A stretch of DNA of 64,000 bases from Sanguinoderma infundibulare (GCA_032821775.1 JAVLRN010000006.1:1240001-1304000); one strand, 5' to 3'. Shown: positions 36,433 to 48,161, counted from the first letter of the stretch. Made by a program: numbers and translations. The notes: generated by a model not told the origin, from the letters alone.

Positions 36433-37782
36433 TCAGATCGCGACGACCGAGTGCTCAGTCTCGCGCAGGGAAGGGCCCACGACGTGCTTCGACCGCACCT
36501 TGCAGTCCTCGTCGGAGCAGCAGGAAGATTCGTCGAGGTCGCTCTCGCTGGCGTCGTAGCTCAGGTCACGAACAAGACCCGAGCCGGGGCCCACCTCATC
36601 GTGCGCGGAGGAGGTTGACGAGGCTGACGTAGAGATGGTGCTGTTCCGGTCGCCGCTCCGGGTGTCTGAACGGAGGCTGGAGCTGGAGAAGGACGTGGAG
36701 AGGGCGTCGATGAGGGCCGCGTAGCGCTTTCCTGCCACCTTCTTGCCGCGCTCATGAACGGTCTCCGTGTCGGAGCCGAGGCGGCTGTTGGAAGCGTTCT
36801 GCACCCCGGCAACGACGGTGTTCGAAGCAGAAACAACGTCAAGCGAGGTCTTCGCGTCCTCTGCCTTGGACGAGTCGTGCGGAGAGGTTGTGTCCGGCTT
36901 AGGCAGGGGGGCAGTGACCTCATGAGGAGTGAGACTGAAGGGCGGGCCACAGGTAGATCCCAGAGTAGCAAGGCCGTTCTTCCCCATGGCAGGTTCTTGA
37001 ACACTGAGGCACCCAATGATATCGCTGAGACCGCTGAGGGACGACGGAAGGGACTCAGAAGCAAGGATGATGGCGGCCTCGGCGAAAACGACCGCGTCCA
37101 TGTCGACCGATCGGTCCTCCAAGGACTCCATGGATGGGGAAGGGCGGCATTCCAGACGGCGAGCGACGCTGGTAAGGACGATACCGGGGGGCGTCTTGGC
37201 TTCCAAGCGAGAGGTCGCGCACGAAGGGGTAGGGGAAGACACGTTGCTCACGAGAGTGGGAGTAGACGTAGTGGAAACTGAAGAGCCCGCGTGGTGTGGT
37301 AACGCCAGCTTGGCAGTGGAGGAAGCGGAAGGCGACCCTCCGGGTGCTAAGAGCTTGTGAGAAAGGGTGAGAGCGTCCTTCTGGATGCAGGTGTCGGCCA
37401 TCGTAGAGCAAGACGCGTCCCAGTCGAGGGTAGCCCAGTTCCTCTCGAGTTTAGCCTTGGTCTGGGCCCTGGCAAGGGCGGTACGACGGGACGGAAGTCG
37501 TGTGTACTTGTCGTCGTCCGGATAGGCGATCGAAAAGGAAGAGTCGGACAAAGGGATGGCGACTATATCGCAAGAGGCAAAGGAGCCAGAGGAAGCGGCT
37601 GACTCTTGGCTGTTCGCCGCCGAGGGTGGGGACCGAGGCCCGGCTTCGACATCGGCGGCGGGGGCGCGAGAGCGAAAGTAACGGAAATAGACCAAGACGG
37701 CGACGGTGCCGCCGCATATGATGGAAAGGACCAGGAAGCAGAGAAGTGCGAGAACAAATGCAGGAACTGCGAAGGTGGCCAT
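36433..37782 (-). CDS. single-pass membrane protein, Ser-rich, uncharacterised
   Basis: One exon, 449 aa. The N-terminus holds one strong membrane helix (about residues 4-33, FVLALLCFLVLSIICGGTVA) with no cleavage site, followed by a basic stop-transfer patch (YFRYFRSR). The remaining 415 residues are Ser/Thr-rich and acidic with no domain that I recognise. The predicted topology is a short N-terminus outside or in the lumen and a long cytosolic tail. G/C-ending codons and the lack of stops over 450 codons support real coding. I cannot assign a function. Confidence 0.7.
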   Translation of the reverse strand: MATFAVPAFVLALLCFLVLSIICGGTVAVLVYFRYFRSRAPAADVEAGPRSPPSAANSQESAASSGSFASCDIVAIPLSDSSFSIAYPDDDKYTRLPSRRTALARAQTKAKLERNWATLDWDASCSTMADTCIQKDALTLSHKLLAPGGSPSASSTAKLALPHHAGSSVSTTSTPTLVSNVSSPTPSCATSRLEAKTPPGIVLTSVARRLECRPSPSMESLEDRSVDMDAVVFAEAAIILASESLPSSLSGLSDIIGCLSVQEPAMGKNGLATLGSTCGPPFSLTPHEVTAPLPKPDTTSPHDSSKAEDAKTSLDVVSASNTVVAGVQNASNSRLGSDTETVHERGKKVAGKRYAALIDALSTSFSSSSLRSDTRSGDRNSTISTSASSTSSAHDEVGPGSGLVRDLSYDASESDLDESSCCSDEDCKVRSKHVVGPSLRETEHSVVAI

Positions 37783-40166
37783 GTCGCAAACAGACAGGAC
37801 GGTTTAATAAGCGATAGGGTGGTAAGTGACAGAGAAGAGAGGAAGAGGTGGCGGGGTAGTCGACGGGAGGAGGGAGGAGGGAGCAAGGTGCTGGGATGGC
37901 ACGAGTCGCGCACGGAGGCTTGATATACTGAAGGGGCTGACCGTCAGCCGGTGCGCAAGTCGGCCGAACCTAGACAGTTGAGATTGGGACTGCGTCAGCC
38001 TCGATTGTCCCATGAATGACACTTTTAGCTTAAATCTGAGAATAATCAAGAACTTACTGTCATTGTGTTCAGCTTGCGGCAGAGCCATCGTATTTAATTA
38101 TGGTGCAACCCGTTCAAGTTGTCCATGATGCTAGTCTCGATGGCAGCCAAAGACTTTGGACACTCCGATATGTAGACGATGCATCACAAGTGGCAAGCAT
38201 CCGGTACTGCCATCAAACGGCGGCATTGAAGTTGGTGTCGGAAGGGAATCGTGGTGCAGGGTCGGTTCGGTGAGAGATGGAGGTCGAGGATGAGACGACG
38301 GGATGCGCGCCTGTGTTTCCTTTCTTGGACGTCTGCTCCTTTGCCCACGATTCTAATGCCGAGCCAAGTATCAAGTCGCCTGCGACTCACTATCTTCTGT
38401 GCGCCGTGGCTTACATATCCCAATCACAAACAACGCCGATCGGAACATGACCGCTGCCAGCCCAAGTCGACGAAATCGCACACCGCGGAAAACATGTCAG
38501 CGCACGAACCGATCCAGCGAGAAAACGCCATCGCAGCAGTGCGTGTCTCCCGTCGTGCATGCCACTCATGTCTACTGATTCTAGACGAAACGGACATTTG
38601 ATTCGATAAGTCCTGGGTTGCAAACCAGATTCGACCCAGCCGCAGTACGCGCTCTCGAGGCGGGCACAACGCTGGTGAGCCTCCGGATCGATGCGAGTGA
38701 ATGCCGATCCCTATCCATCCGTCACAGTAGGACAGCAGTATTCTGAAGGCTGACCAGAGCGGCTGATGGGGATTCTCGTCTAGATGGGAATACACTCTGT
38801 AGTGTCATGAATTTAGAGGCTGACACCGTCTCGACCTCGCAGTGGCTACCATCTCAAGCACGTCGCTCATGGCGGCCGACGTGCCCCCATGTTTGTTATC
38901 GGGATATGTAACCTGGTATAGAGCACATACAAGGCTGTGGAGGTATTTCGGGATGCGAACCTGGACAAGTCGGCGGCACGGGGTTTGGTACCCTCATAAC
39001 TGGACTCGTGCACCCGTGCAATCTGTGTTGATACCATTTACTTCCTGTGAGTATGTCCAAAGTATGTCCCCTTGTTCTCGAGGCATGACATATATCTCAT
39101 ACAGGGTTACCCTGGCCATAAGCCTCGGGCACACGGTCCTCAACACGATAAAGGCGAGTCCTGTATCCTCCATTGTAGTACGCACATAGGCCGACTCAAA
39201 CCTCGATCTGTCTCTGACGCAACAACGCCGTGCTGTCTTTCAAAGCACCTTCATGTCTTCGCTCACTTCTCTCAGTCGTAGGTAGTCTCGATTCTCATCG
39301 CTCAAAATACCCTCAACCTCCGCGTCGCCCTCGGAGTCGTCACATCCCTGAAGGGCAGAAGGAGCAGTGTCCGAACCGCGCTGGATGGTTTGTTTTGCGC
39401 TGTGGAGCATGTACGTCCTTGGCACATCGCTGGACTACTATGGACTTTGCGGGGACGATGATGCGGATGGCGAACACTCATTCCATCGGATCACGCAACT
39501 CCATTGGGCCCACAGAACATGGATCAGCTTGCGGGAAAGAAAAGCACGGATCGGAAAGGCAGAATGCAAATCCCATCTCGCCAGTGTCTTGGGACATCAT
39601 CGTCGTCTTTCGGAGTAGTCACAATTGCTTGAACATTATGTAAACTTGTATACACCGATACAACAGTAGTAACACAACAACAATGCGCGCACACCACCCC
39701 AGTACCCAGTATTGAAGAACGCAGGGATCCAACAACGTCTAGTTCATATATGGATAAAATTACATGATGCAGCAGATCCGAGACCGAGACCGAGAGCACA
39801 GCACGGGACAAGGGAGCATACGAACCTACTGAAAGCGTGAAAAAATCCAAGGAGATGATGCCAGTATCCAGATGGAAGAGGAAGTATGCAAAAGCGACGG
39901 ACGATGAGATGACGACAGAGCAGTAAGGCGAAGAAAACAAAACGGATGAGGATGGAAGAAAGATGCTGGATGATGATGTGCGTTTATATTACGTGCAGCA
40001 GATGAGAGGGAGATGTAGGAAGCTGAGGTAACGAACGTGAGACGGGAGGGAAGGCATTATGGGTATGCCGGGGCCGATGGATAGATGAGATGAGATGGGC
40101 GGGCGTATGGAGACGGGAACGATATGAAGAGACTTCTGGCAGTTGGGATCGGACGAGCTGAGAAGC
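37783..40166. other. 2.4 kb with no confident gene
   Basis: Only short open frames are seen, apart from one weak spliced candidate listed separately (38494-38746). The rest shows no supported feature. Confidence 0.5.
38494..38746 (+). CDS. weak candidate for a small two-exon gene or relic
   Basis: Exons 38494-38538 and 38585-38746, joined by a 46-bp GT-AG intron, would encode 68 aa starting MSAHEPIQRENAIAATKRT and continuing FDSISPGLQTRFDPAAVRAL. The stretch reads like a structured protein start but codon bias is weak, no domain is recognised and the C-terminus after position 45 looks random. It may be the 5' end of a decayed gene. Confidence 0.22.
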
Positions 40167-41411
40167 TCAGCTCATGAGACGCTCGCCCCACATGAGCCGT
40201 TGTCGGTGGGCACGGACAGCCCCACGGACGGTGATCCATGCTATCCACATGCATGCGCAGAAGACGAGAGCGAAGACGGTGCGCTGCCAATAGAACGCTC
40301 AGCATTACGTCCTTTGTTGGCTGAGGTACGCAAGTGCGACTTACGACGAGGACCTTCCATCGCTTGCTGACTGGGGCATGCGGTGTGAATATGATGGTAC
40401 GAAGGCGTTGTGAAACAGGAGTGTTGAGCCACTCGAGCGACGCCATGAGTTGTTGTGCCTGAAGCGCGAGGGTGAGCGGCTGTGCAACTAAACAGGACTG
40501 GCGAAGTGGCTCACCTTGTCTCGGCCGTGGTCGTAGACCTTGCGTATATCACGAATCTGGAGACCTACTTCTGGAAGCTGTTCTTCGAGCTCGGCAAGAA
40601 CAGAGAGATCTTCTTCGAGGGAATCGGCAATGTGGGGCACTGTGTGGTTCACGGAGAAGTGTGTGCGATCGCGAGTGTGCTGTGGAAAGAAGAGGATCAG
40701 CGAGCGGCCAAGGAGCTGACGGGGAGTGGCTTACATCAATGCCAGTAAAGACCTCTTGTAGGAGGTTCTCAATCGCACGGGAGTTGCTGAGGTCAAGGGC
40801 AAGCTTGCTCTATTATAAGAGGTCAGTTGCGGAGCTGTCCCAAGACGGCAAAGGGGCGCATATGATTATAGTGGAAGCCGGACTTTGATCGAGAGCTGGA
40901 AGCGCAAGGTGTATGGCATGAAATGAGCCTAATTGAGAGCACTCGATGGGTGCTTGGCGTTTTAAGACGGTTCTCAGACTCATGGAAGCCATGGCACTCT
41001 CGCCCAAGGGACGCATGTGATTGCGGCGGTTTGAAGTCGGGACGAGGCGCTGACAGGTTACATGACGTCTCCAGGGCAAATGCGCAGACCGATGGAGGTT
41101 GCGCGGTGGGCGAGGCACGACCGGGACGGGCTTGTGGACAAGGAGAGTGGCAATCGGAAGGAGAACTAACCTCAAGGTCTTTGATCTGTCGCTCCGAGTG
41201 GGATGCACGCTTAGAAGCAGAGTCGAGCGCCAAGCAAAGTTTTCTGAACAAACAAGAAAATGACATCAAGCTCGTGCTGCTAATGGTGAGAGGGTGCAAC
41301 ATACCGGGGCTCCCAGGTAGGAATATCCTCTCTCTCCTGCGAGCTGGCCGGGTCGCTGCTGTCGTTCAAATAGGTAGAACCGTGCTCGTCGTAAGTGGAG
41401 ATGGAGGACAT
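40167..41411 (-). CDS. coiled-coil protein with C-terminal membrane anchor, uncharacterised
   Basis: Six exons: 41305-41411, 41171-41243, 40735-40809, 40515-40679, 40345-40458 and 40167-40283, giving 216 aa. The first 35 residues are acidic/polar. A helical, probably coiled-coil region follows (SERQIKDLE, LSNSRAIENLLQEVFTGID, SLEEDLSVLAELEEQLPEV), then IRDIRKVYDHGRDKAQQLM. One membrane helix near the C-terminus (TVFALVFCACMWIAWITVRG) is followed by a short basic tail. This resembles a tail-anchored SNARE-like or organelle-tether layout, but I recognise no family and do not name one. Intron 2 (40810-41170) is 361 nt, far above the local norm, and might contain an unrecognised exon, although skipping it keeps phase and coiled-coil continuity. 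It is divergently paired with RRP45, 268 bp apart. Confidence 0.7.
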
Positions 41412-41679
41412 GGGGTCCGCCGGGAGGGATCACCGCCGGTAAAGTGAAGAGGGGAGAAAGGGGGGGCTAGGAAAAAAGAAAAGGAGATGAGACGGGGACG
41501 AAGAGGACGAGGACGAGGACGGGGCGGGACGGGAGGACGAAGGGGCGGACATGGGGGACCTTTTGAGGCGGGCGACTGGGAGGACAGACGCGCGATTCAT
41601 TAACGAATACGTAAATCCACAGCCGATCATCCTCGCCTGCGCCTAGTACACATAATAATCTGCTTAGAACCCTATCGCC

Positions 41680-42789
41680 ATGCCCCGACCACCATCGCCT
41701 TCCATACCTGAGCAGGAGTTCGTCTATGGCGCCCTCAAGCAATCTCTGCGCATCGACGGACGCGCCATGCTCGAAATGCGCACGCCTACATTGACCTTCG
41801 GACCGGAGCTCGGCTGGGTCGAATGCGAAATGGGCAAAACTCGGTGCGTACGCGCCCAACTCACCATGGCACCAACTCCATCGTTCACCGGCCTTCAGGG
41901 TTCTCGCACAGGTCGACGGAAAGATGGTGAAGCCACCTCCGGAACGGCCACTGGAGGGAATCATCACCATCCACTCCGAACTTTCCCCAATGGCGTCCAA
42001 CGAATATGAGCCCGGTCGGTAGGTACGTGTCTTCTTCGCGCCCTCGGGTTTGCGCCTCATCCCACCTGCATGCAGACCGACAGAAGAGGAGGTCATCCTG
42101 ACGCGCATGCTGGACAAAGTCCTCAGACGGAGCGACGCCGTGGACAAGGAGAGCTTGTGCGTCCTTGCCGGTCAGAGAGTACGTTTTCCGATGAATTGAA
42201 CATTGGCACGCGTTCACTCAACTCAATTGCAACCTAGGTCTGGCACATCCGCCTGACAATCCATGTCTTGTCCGACGCGGGCAACATGGTCGATTGCGCC
42301 TGTCTCGCCGGGATCGTTGCGCTCAAGCACTTCCGGAGACCAGAAGTGGAAGTTGAAGGGGAAGAGGTCACGATAGTACGTCTCTCCCAGCACACCCTCT
42401 CGCATTCTTCGTCGCGTTGCCCCCCTCTTTCCTTGCCACATGAACGGTTGCTGATCGGAACGTCCAAGCATCATCCTTCGGAACGCGCCCCAGTCCCGCT
42501 GTCGATGCACCATACCCCCTTGTGCTTCACCTTCGTTTTCTTCCCCGACACTCAGCCCCTGCTCGATCCCTCCCACCTGGAGCAGACACTCAGCGCAGGC
42601 CTACTGTCCGTGGCGCTCAATGCGCAGAAGGAGCTTTGTGTCGTGCAAAAGGCAGGGGGTGTCCCGCTCGCAGCGGAGGAGGTGCTTGGTATCATGGACA
42701 TCGCCGTTGTCAAGGCGCGCGAGCTCGACAAGCTCTTAGAGGCCCGCTTGCAGGAGGATTGGAAGGGCAGGGTTGTCGAGGTGCAATAG
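41680..42789 (+). CDS. RRP45: exosome core subunit RRP45 (RNase PH fold)
   Basis: Five exons: 41680-41843, 41899-42018, 42076-42178, 42238-42375 and 42469-42789, giving 281 aa. The RNase PH fold is seen as QSLRIDGRAMLEMR at the start, ECEMGKTRVLAQV, then IHSELSPMAS, and a second half containing LSDAGNMVDCACLAGIVAL and PLCFTFVFFPD. By family, this is one of six PH-type subunits forming the catalytically inactive ring of the eukaryotic exosome, active in 3'-5' RNA processing in nucleus and cytoplasm. Length matches the family. Intron 4 (42376-42468) is 93 bp, contains no stop and is divisible by three, so retention would insert 31 residues in frame. Divergent from the coiled-coil membrane-anchor gene. 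Confidence 0.9.
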
Positions 42790-43732
42790 CGTGGACCACC
42801 CATCGACCCCTCCAGGTCAAAGAAAAGTAGTTGATTGTTCACTAATGCCTGCCGTCGGTTGTATGCCATACTGTGATGTTTGTAACTGATGATGATGCAT
42901 ACCATTCAAGGACCTCCGGCCTGGCCAGCGGCTCCGCCCACAACGTTCGGGAAGCAGAGCGCTCTACAGACGCTGGCTCGCAAAAAAAGGCGTTTTCTGT
43001 ATCAATATGAAAGTCGCTTTAATACAAGAATGACCCCAGTTTCACGCGGTGCAATGCACCATCGGCCTCGACAATTTGCTTCCTTGTGATTGGTCAGACT
43101 TCCGTCCGCTCATCTCAGTAGGTTTTGATGGTCGCACTTCGATTCCAAAATGGCACCACCTGAACTTGACAAGCCGGACGAGCCTTCCCCGAGTGGTTTG
43201 CGACAATAGCCGGACTGAGGTGAGCGAGACTCGAGCGTGAGCTAATAAGCTATCCTTCAGACGCAGATGCCAAGGGCGGGGGAAAACCGGAAACGACAAG
43301 ACTACCTTGTGGTAGTGCACGTCAAGATGGTATAGGACAACAAGACCATAACAAGACGTGTCATACCAGACGCGGCGCTAGTGAGCGCGGCTTGTCAGCG
43401 CCAAGCCAACTTCAACATTTTAGTGGGTATCAAGCGAGAACGAGGCGAGTTCGCTGGCGGACCTGGCTGATTTGGATGAGCTCTGTGCGTAATGCATTTC
43501 CCCGTAGGTTAGGTTTTCGGTGACGAATTTTATGCTTACCTTTCATGGCGCAGTCGGGGTTATTGTTTACCTGACTGAGTCACCAATCGCGCTTGGCCAG
43601 CCTTAGTAGATACAAGTAATCAAAGCGCTTCAACCTTGACCTGATACTCCGCACCCATGCGCGCCTTTTGCCCCGACCTCGGTTAACTCTCAACCACGAT
43701 CTTCTATCTCAGGACCAGCTCAACACTATAAA
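42790..43732. other. intergenic
   Basis: No gene is recognised. The right end has TATAAAA at 43727-43733, overlapping the first ATG of the FunK1 gene. Confidence 0.5.
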
Positions 43733-46335
43733 ATGACCATCTCTCTCGGTTCAACCGGTTTCTCATCAGGTATGGCTTCCAAATCTTTCGCCAAACGTCG
43801 CAAGGCTGAGCCACAACTGACCATCGCGCAAGGTACCAAGAAGGATGGGCAGCTCGAGGGTTGGAAGCTAGAGCTCGAAGGCCATGTCCATGTTTTTGAT
43901 GGGGACATGCCGACTTTCCTCGACGTCATGGTTCCAAGCTGTGCCCCGAAGTTGCGCACGAAGGCACCCTCAAGCACGTTCTCCGAATACAAACCGGTGA
44001 AGGGGAAGGAGGTCGGGAGCTACCCGGGTTTGGTGCGTCGACTGCCTCTTGTGCGTAGTATACTACTGACTCTGCCCTCTTTTACCAGGAGGAGGGACTG
44101 AATGCCATCGTATCTGGCTTCCATAAGCCGAAGAGACTTCACTTTTTTCCCCAGCATAAAAAGCAGCTCTCCTTCCCATTCCTCGACTATGTCGACAACC
44201 ACTACAAGACTGCCCCTGACTACGCCGTCTCCTTCCCCGGCGAGACCCCGGAGAAGTTCGACTGGAACACTACCTCCTTCTACATCGAGGTCAAGGCCGA
44301 CGAAAACGAGGACCCCCTCAAGTCACGCACCTTGGAACACAGCAAAACGCTCGTCCAACTCGCCGTCGGTGCTCGGGGCCTCATGACTGTCCACGGCCAT
44401 TCTGCTGTCTTCGCTGTTGGCATCTACGCCAAAATTGCTCGCCTCTTCCGCTTTGACCACGCCTGCGCTATCGCTTCTCCTCCCTTCGCTCTACAGGACC
44501 ATCCCGAGTACCTTCAACAGTTCTTCTGGAGGCTGGTCCACCCTCGCGACGGACAAGGGCCCATCGTTGGTTGCGATCCGACTGTCCGCAAGTTGACTCC
44601 TGCGGAACACGACTGGGTCCTCGAATCCCTGGAGTTGGCCGGCCATGATGCTCCCCCTCAGCCGGCGGTCTGTCGACGTGTAGAGGTTTGCGGTACTGGT
44701 AGTGGCGGCGCCGTTGTCTCCAAGGCGTACTTCACATATTCCCTCATTGACGTCAACCCTCGCTTAATGTCTCGTGCGACCATCGTCTGGCGAGCAATCG
44801 AGGACCCTCGTGGAGTGACGAAGAGACGACCAGGCAAACTCCCGAAAGCCAGTGACAAAATCACCGTGGTCGTCTTGAAGGACGCTTGGCGACAACTTGT
44901 CTGCGACTCTGAGGGGGACTTTTTCGACAGGATCGAGGCGACTATCCCCGAGAACGAGCGCATCGGTCTGCCTACCCGTGTTGTTGGCTGTGATCTCGGC
45001 GAGGATGCTGTACGTCTATGGCGCGAGACGAGTGAGGAGGAGCTCGGCACGGCCATCGACACCTGTCGCAACCAACTTGGAGAGGGTTCGTCAGACTCGT
45101 TGGGTTCGCATGGGTTTATTACTGGGCCATTCGCCGCGCATCCGCTTCCTCTACAGCAGACCCACACGTGGAAGATTATTCAAGGCTCCGACAAGTTCCA
45201 GTACGAGCGGAGTCACATGCGTTTTGTGACCAGCACCGTGGGCAAGCGCGTAACCGATTTCAAGAGCACTAAGCAGCTCTGTCAGGCGTTCCGTAACGCT
45301 ATTGCTGGTGAGTTCGGTGTCTGCAGGTATCATGTCTGTCACTGATTCGCGGGGTGCAACGTAGCACACCAGGTGCTTTGGGAGAAAGCTAGGATTCTGC
45401 ACCGTGACGTGAGCGTCGGGAACATCCTGATCCTTGATGAGAAGCTGTCCAACCCCTTCACCGGGTTTCTCCACGACTTCGACTACAGCTCCATGGCGGA
45501 TATTCCGGTCAATGGAGACGAGGTGATAGCAATCGAACTCCCTTTCGAAGAGTTGAAGGAACCGACCGTAAGTCGATTTATGCTCCGAGCATATGTTGGA
45601 GTCGCTAATATTTTCGTCTAGGGAACGTACTACTTCATGGCCGTCCAGTTGCTGAAAAAACCCGGTACGATACACAATGTGCACCACGACCTGGAGTCCT
45701 TCTTCTGGACTCTCCTTTGGATCATCCTGCGTCACACGCGCCACACGCACCGGAGAGGCATGGAAGCGTGTCACTCAATTTTCGGGTCCGCCACCGACGA
45801 TAACGCAGCTGCATACACGAAGCTCGGGTTCCTGCAGGACGGAGAAGAACCCATCGCAGTCCAGGACAATGTCCCGCTCTCCAACTTGCTTGAAGACTTC
45901 AGGGGCCTCTGCGACTTGAGCATCGGTACCCGACGCATCCCCTCCAAGCCCATGACCCACGATGAAGTGCTCGAGATGTTCGATAAGGCACTTTCACCCG
46001 ACCAGAAGTGGCCCGAGAACGACCGAGCTCTCCCCTTTGTCGGGCCTGATACCAGGACCGGGGGCGCCCCCCGCCGCACCACTCGCTCGAAGAAGCGCAA
46101 ACGGGAGGAGGCGGTGGCCCAACAACAGCCTGAGGCCGAGGCCGAGGGCCAACCTCCGGCGGACACTGTGCCACGCACTCGAGTCCAAAAGCGAGCCAAG
46201 GTCCAGCCTGATCCGCCTGTGGCTAGTCCTTCAAATCTCAAGAGGGGCCGGAGTGCTGTTCCTAACGCGCGGGTCCGGAACAAGAGCGTGCAACCCGGAG
46301 GCAGCCCGTACAACCTCAGGGCGAGGAAGAAGTAG
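43733..46335 (+). CDS. FunK1-type fungal protein kinase
   Basis: Four exons: 43733-44032, 44089-45307, 45365-45567 and 45622-46335, giving 811 aa. It matches the agaricomycete FunK1 family (Pfam Pkinase_fungal): the N-terminal half includes VGARGLMTVHGHSAVFAVGI and DHACAIASPPFAL, and the catalytic loop is HRDVSVGNIL with Asp521. A metal-binding DFDYSS and the YYFMAVQLL and DLESFFWTLLW segments follow. The last 100 residues are basic and disordered (TTRSKKRKREE, LRARKK), likely nuclear localisation. Substrates of this expanded family are unknown. TATAAAA overlaps the first ATG, so translation may instead start at Met14 (43772). The intron within the catalytic region places the HRD motif in a separate 203-nt exon. 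Confidence 0.88.
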
Positions 46336-46466
46336 CACGCAACGTAGTCCGGACCTGGATCGCGTAGCTGTATGTATTGGTCGACCCTCGTGTTCGGATC
46401 GTTCTCTTTGCATGATAATGTATCACTGTGTAATGCTCGCATCTATGGCCACTCAGGCGCAATGTT

Positions 46467-46837
46467 TCATCGTGGTCGCGCGAACTCAAATTGCAGCCCG
46501 AGGGCGCGGCCGCGTAGGCGGGCCGGCACCCTGTCGCCTAATGACTTGCGGAGGAACGTGAGCTCGATGTTGTCGGGCAAGACGTAGGGGGGGCCCTGGA
46601 TCTCACCCTTCTGCATGAACACCTCGAGGTGTGACATGACTTTGTCCTTGAGCTGCTCAAGCCACTCGTGCCGCGCCATGTGGTCCTGGTCGGCGCGCAC
46701 GTTGCAGTCGTGCCGCCGACGCGCCTTGTGCCGGTACGTCTTCGTGAGCTTCAGCGGCGCGCAGTTGACCTCGCCGTCGAGTGTGCGGTACCAACCGCTA
46801 GCCTGGCAACTGAGGCGCACCCCGCGAGCACGCCCGG
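46467..46837 (-). pseudogene. orphan 3'-terminal exon / gene fragment
   Basis: An acceptor-like tag at 46838-46840 opens a frame of 123 codons running to a stop at 46467 with very strong G/C third-position bias. It includes ASGWYRTLDGEVNCAPLKL, ARRRHDCNVRADQDHMARHE and GPPYVLPDNIELTFL. No ATG starts it and no matching 5' exons are visible; an F-box frame on the other strand begins 72 bp away. The best reading is a relic of the last exon of a lost gene, or a gene whose 5' part was displaced. I recognise no family. Confidence 0.45.
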
Positions 46838-46908
46838 CTAGATGTGGAGCCAGCTCTGTTCCACTCGGATTTGAGCTCTCATCCTCATCATCCTACTTTA
46901 TCACAAAG

Positions 46909-47412
46909 ATGGGATGCTGTATATCACTCATTGGACGTATCTTGCTTCACATTGACAGAAGAAGTTTACAGAAGCTGAACAGCGATGTGCTCAAGCAGAT
47001 TTTCAAGGAACTCGGGCCTGACCAGGCACTCTGCCTGTTGTCAACTATCTGTCAGCAGCTGAGGTCACTCACCGTGCTTGTACTATTTAGTCGCTGTATT
47101 GTCAAAGTCTCTGCGCCAATACAGACCCGCCCAATTCTGCTATCATGTGTATGGCCCTTCGTGAAGGACGTCAATTCTCTACGCATGATATGGCGGACTA
47201 GCAATGCCGTACTAACGGACTGTGTGTGCCAGGACTGGGGAGTAGTGCACTGTGCGCCGTATCCGATTGACGCGCAGGGGAGGTCGGCCGGACAAACGAG
47301 TTTGCTTTCGGTGCGTGCCATGAAGGTTTCTGTGCTAGCAGCTGTAGCCTTCCGGTTCTGGTATGGTGCTGGCGGAGTGTGCAGACCTACGTTGGTGGCA
47401 TCCAGCTCCTGA
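46909..47412 (+). pseudogene. F-box protein remnant
   Basis: A single frame of 167 aa. After MGCCISLIGR there is an F-box-like sequence, LNSDVLKQIFKELGPDQAL, then LCLLSTICQQLRSLTVLVLF, followed by SRCIVKVSAPI and WPFVKDV, phrases common after the F-box in agaricomycete paralogs. The usual several hundred residues of C-terminal leucine-rich or beta-strand region are missing, so it is probably a truncated paralog. F-box proteins bind Skp1 to recruit substrates to SCF ubiquitin ligases. Confidence 0.5.
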
Positions 47413-47666
47413 TTCTACGTAGCCCATCATATGTCACGTCTGCGACTTGATGGACGTTAAAGCCGGCTCTCGACGGCGTTGGGTAGCTTCTCATCTAAGT
47501 GGTTGTCGAAGGGGACTGTCTTCCCGGGTCAAGAGGACACAACCAGGGACAACCCTACCGTGGTTCAAGTTGGGTGTAAACCACTGAGTGTGGACTGCTG
47601 TGGACACCAGTGAACGTGTCTGGGCGCCCGGGCGCCTTGCACTGGGAACTTTGTCTTTGATAGCCC

Positions 47667-48161
47667 ATGGCTACACCCACTCGCGACCAGCTCTTCAGCT
47701 CTGCCCAGGCGTTGTGCAATGCGTTTGCGTCAAAGGCAGACATAGAGACCATCCTGTCTCACTTTTCCTCCACCCACGCGATTTCTGCCTTCGAGCATGG
47801 CCTCCCCGTCCTCGCCCCCTTCCTCGGTCGTCCTTTCAACGGCCGCACCGGTCCCAATTCCGTTCGCGCCTACTTTGAGCTCCTCGAAAAATACCTCACG
47901 TTCAAAGACATGTCCTTTGACTCCTGGGTCGTCGACGTAGACGCACAGCGCGTCGCCGTGAGAGGCAGCGCGACCTTCACCTGGATAGACGGCCAGGGCA
48001 AGGGTCAGTCTTGGGACGAGGACTTTGCGTATATCCTCGACTTCGACCAGGATGCCAAGGTCACCGACTACCAGGTCTGGGCCGATTCCGGCGCTGCGTA
48101 CCTCGCCAGCCGTGGCGAATTGAAGCAGTTGGTCGGCAAGCCTCAGGAGGTGCGCATCTGA
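47667..48161 (+). CDS. NTF2/SnoaL-like small protein
   Basis: Single exon, 164 aa. The layout fits the cone-shaped NTF2-like fold: an N-terminal helix pair (LFSSAQALCNAFASKADIET), ILSHFSSTHAISAFEHG, then strands FDSWVVDVDAQRVAVRGSAT and DEDFAYILDFDQDAKVTDYQ, and a terminal ADSGAAYLASRGEL. These proteins bind or isomerise small polar ligands or act as unknown-function scaffolds in ascomycetes and basidiomycetes. No signal peptide. Strong third-position G/C bias supports expression. The ligand is unknown. Confidence 0.8.
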   Translation: MATPTRDQLFSSAQALCNAFASKADIETILSHFSSTHAISAFEHGLPVLAPFLGRPFNGRTGPNSVRAYFELLEKYLTFKDMSFDSWVVDVDAQRVAVRGSATFTWIDGQGKGQSWDEDFAYILDFDQDAKVTDYQVWADSGAAYLASRGELKQLVGKPQEVRI

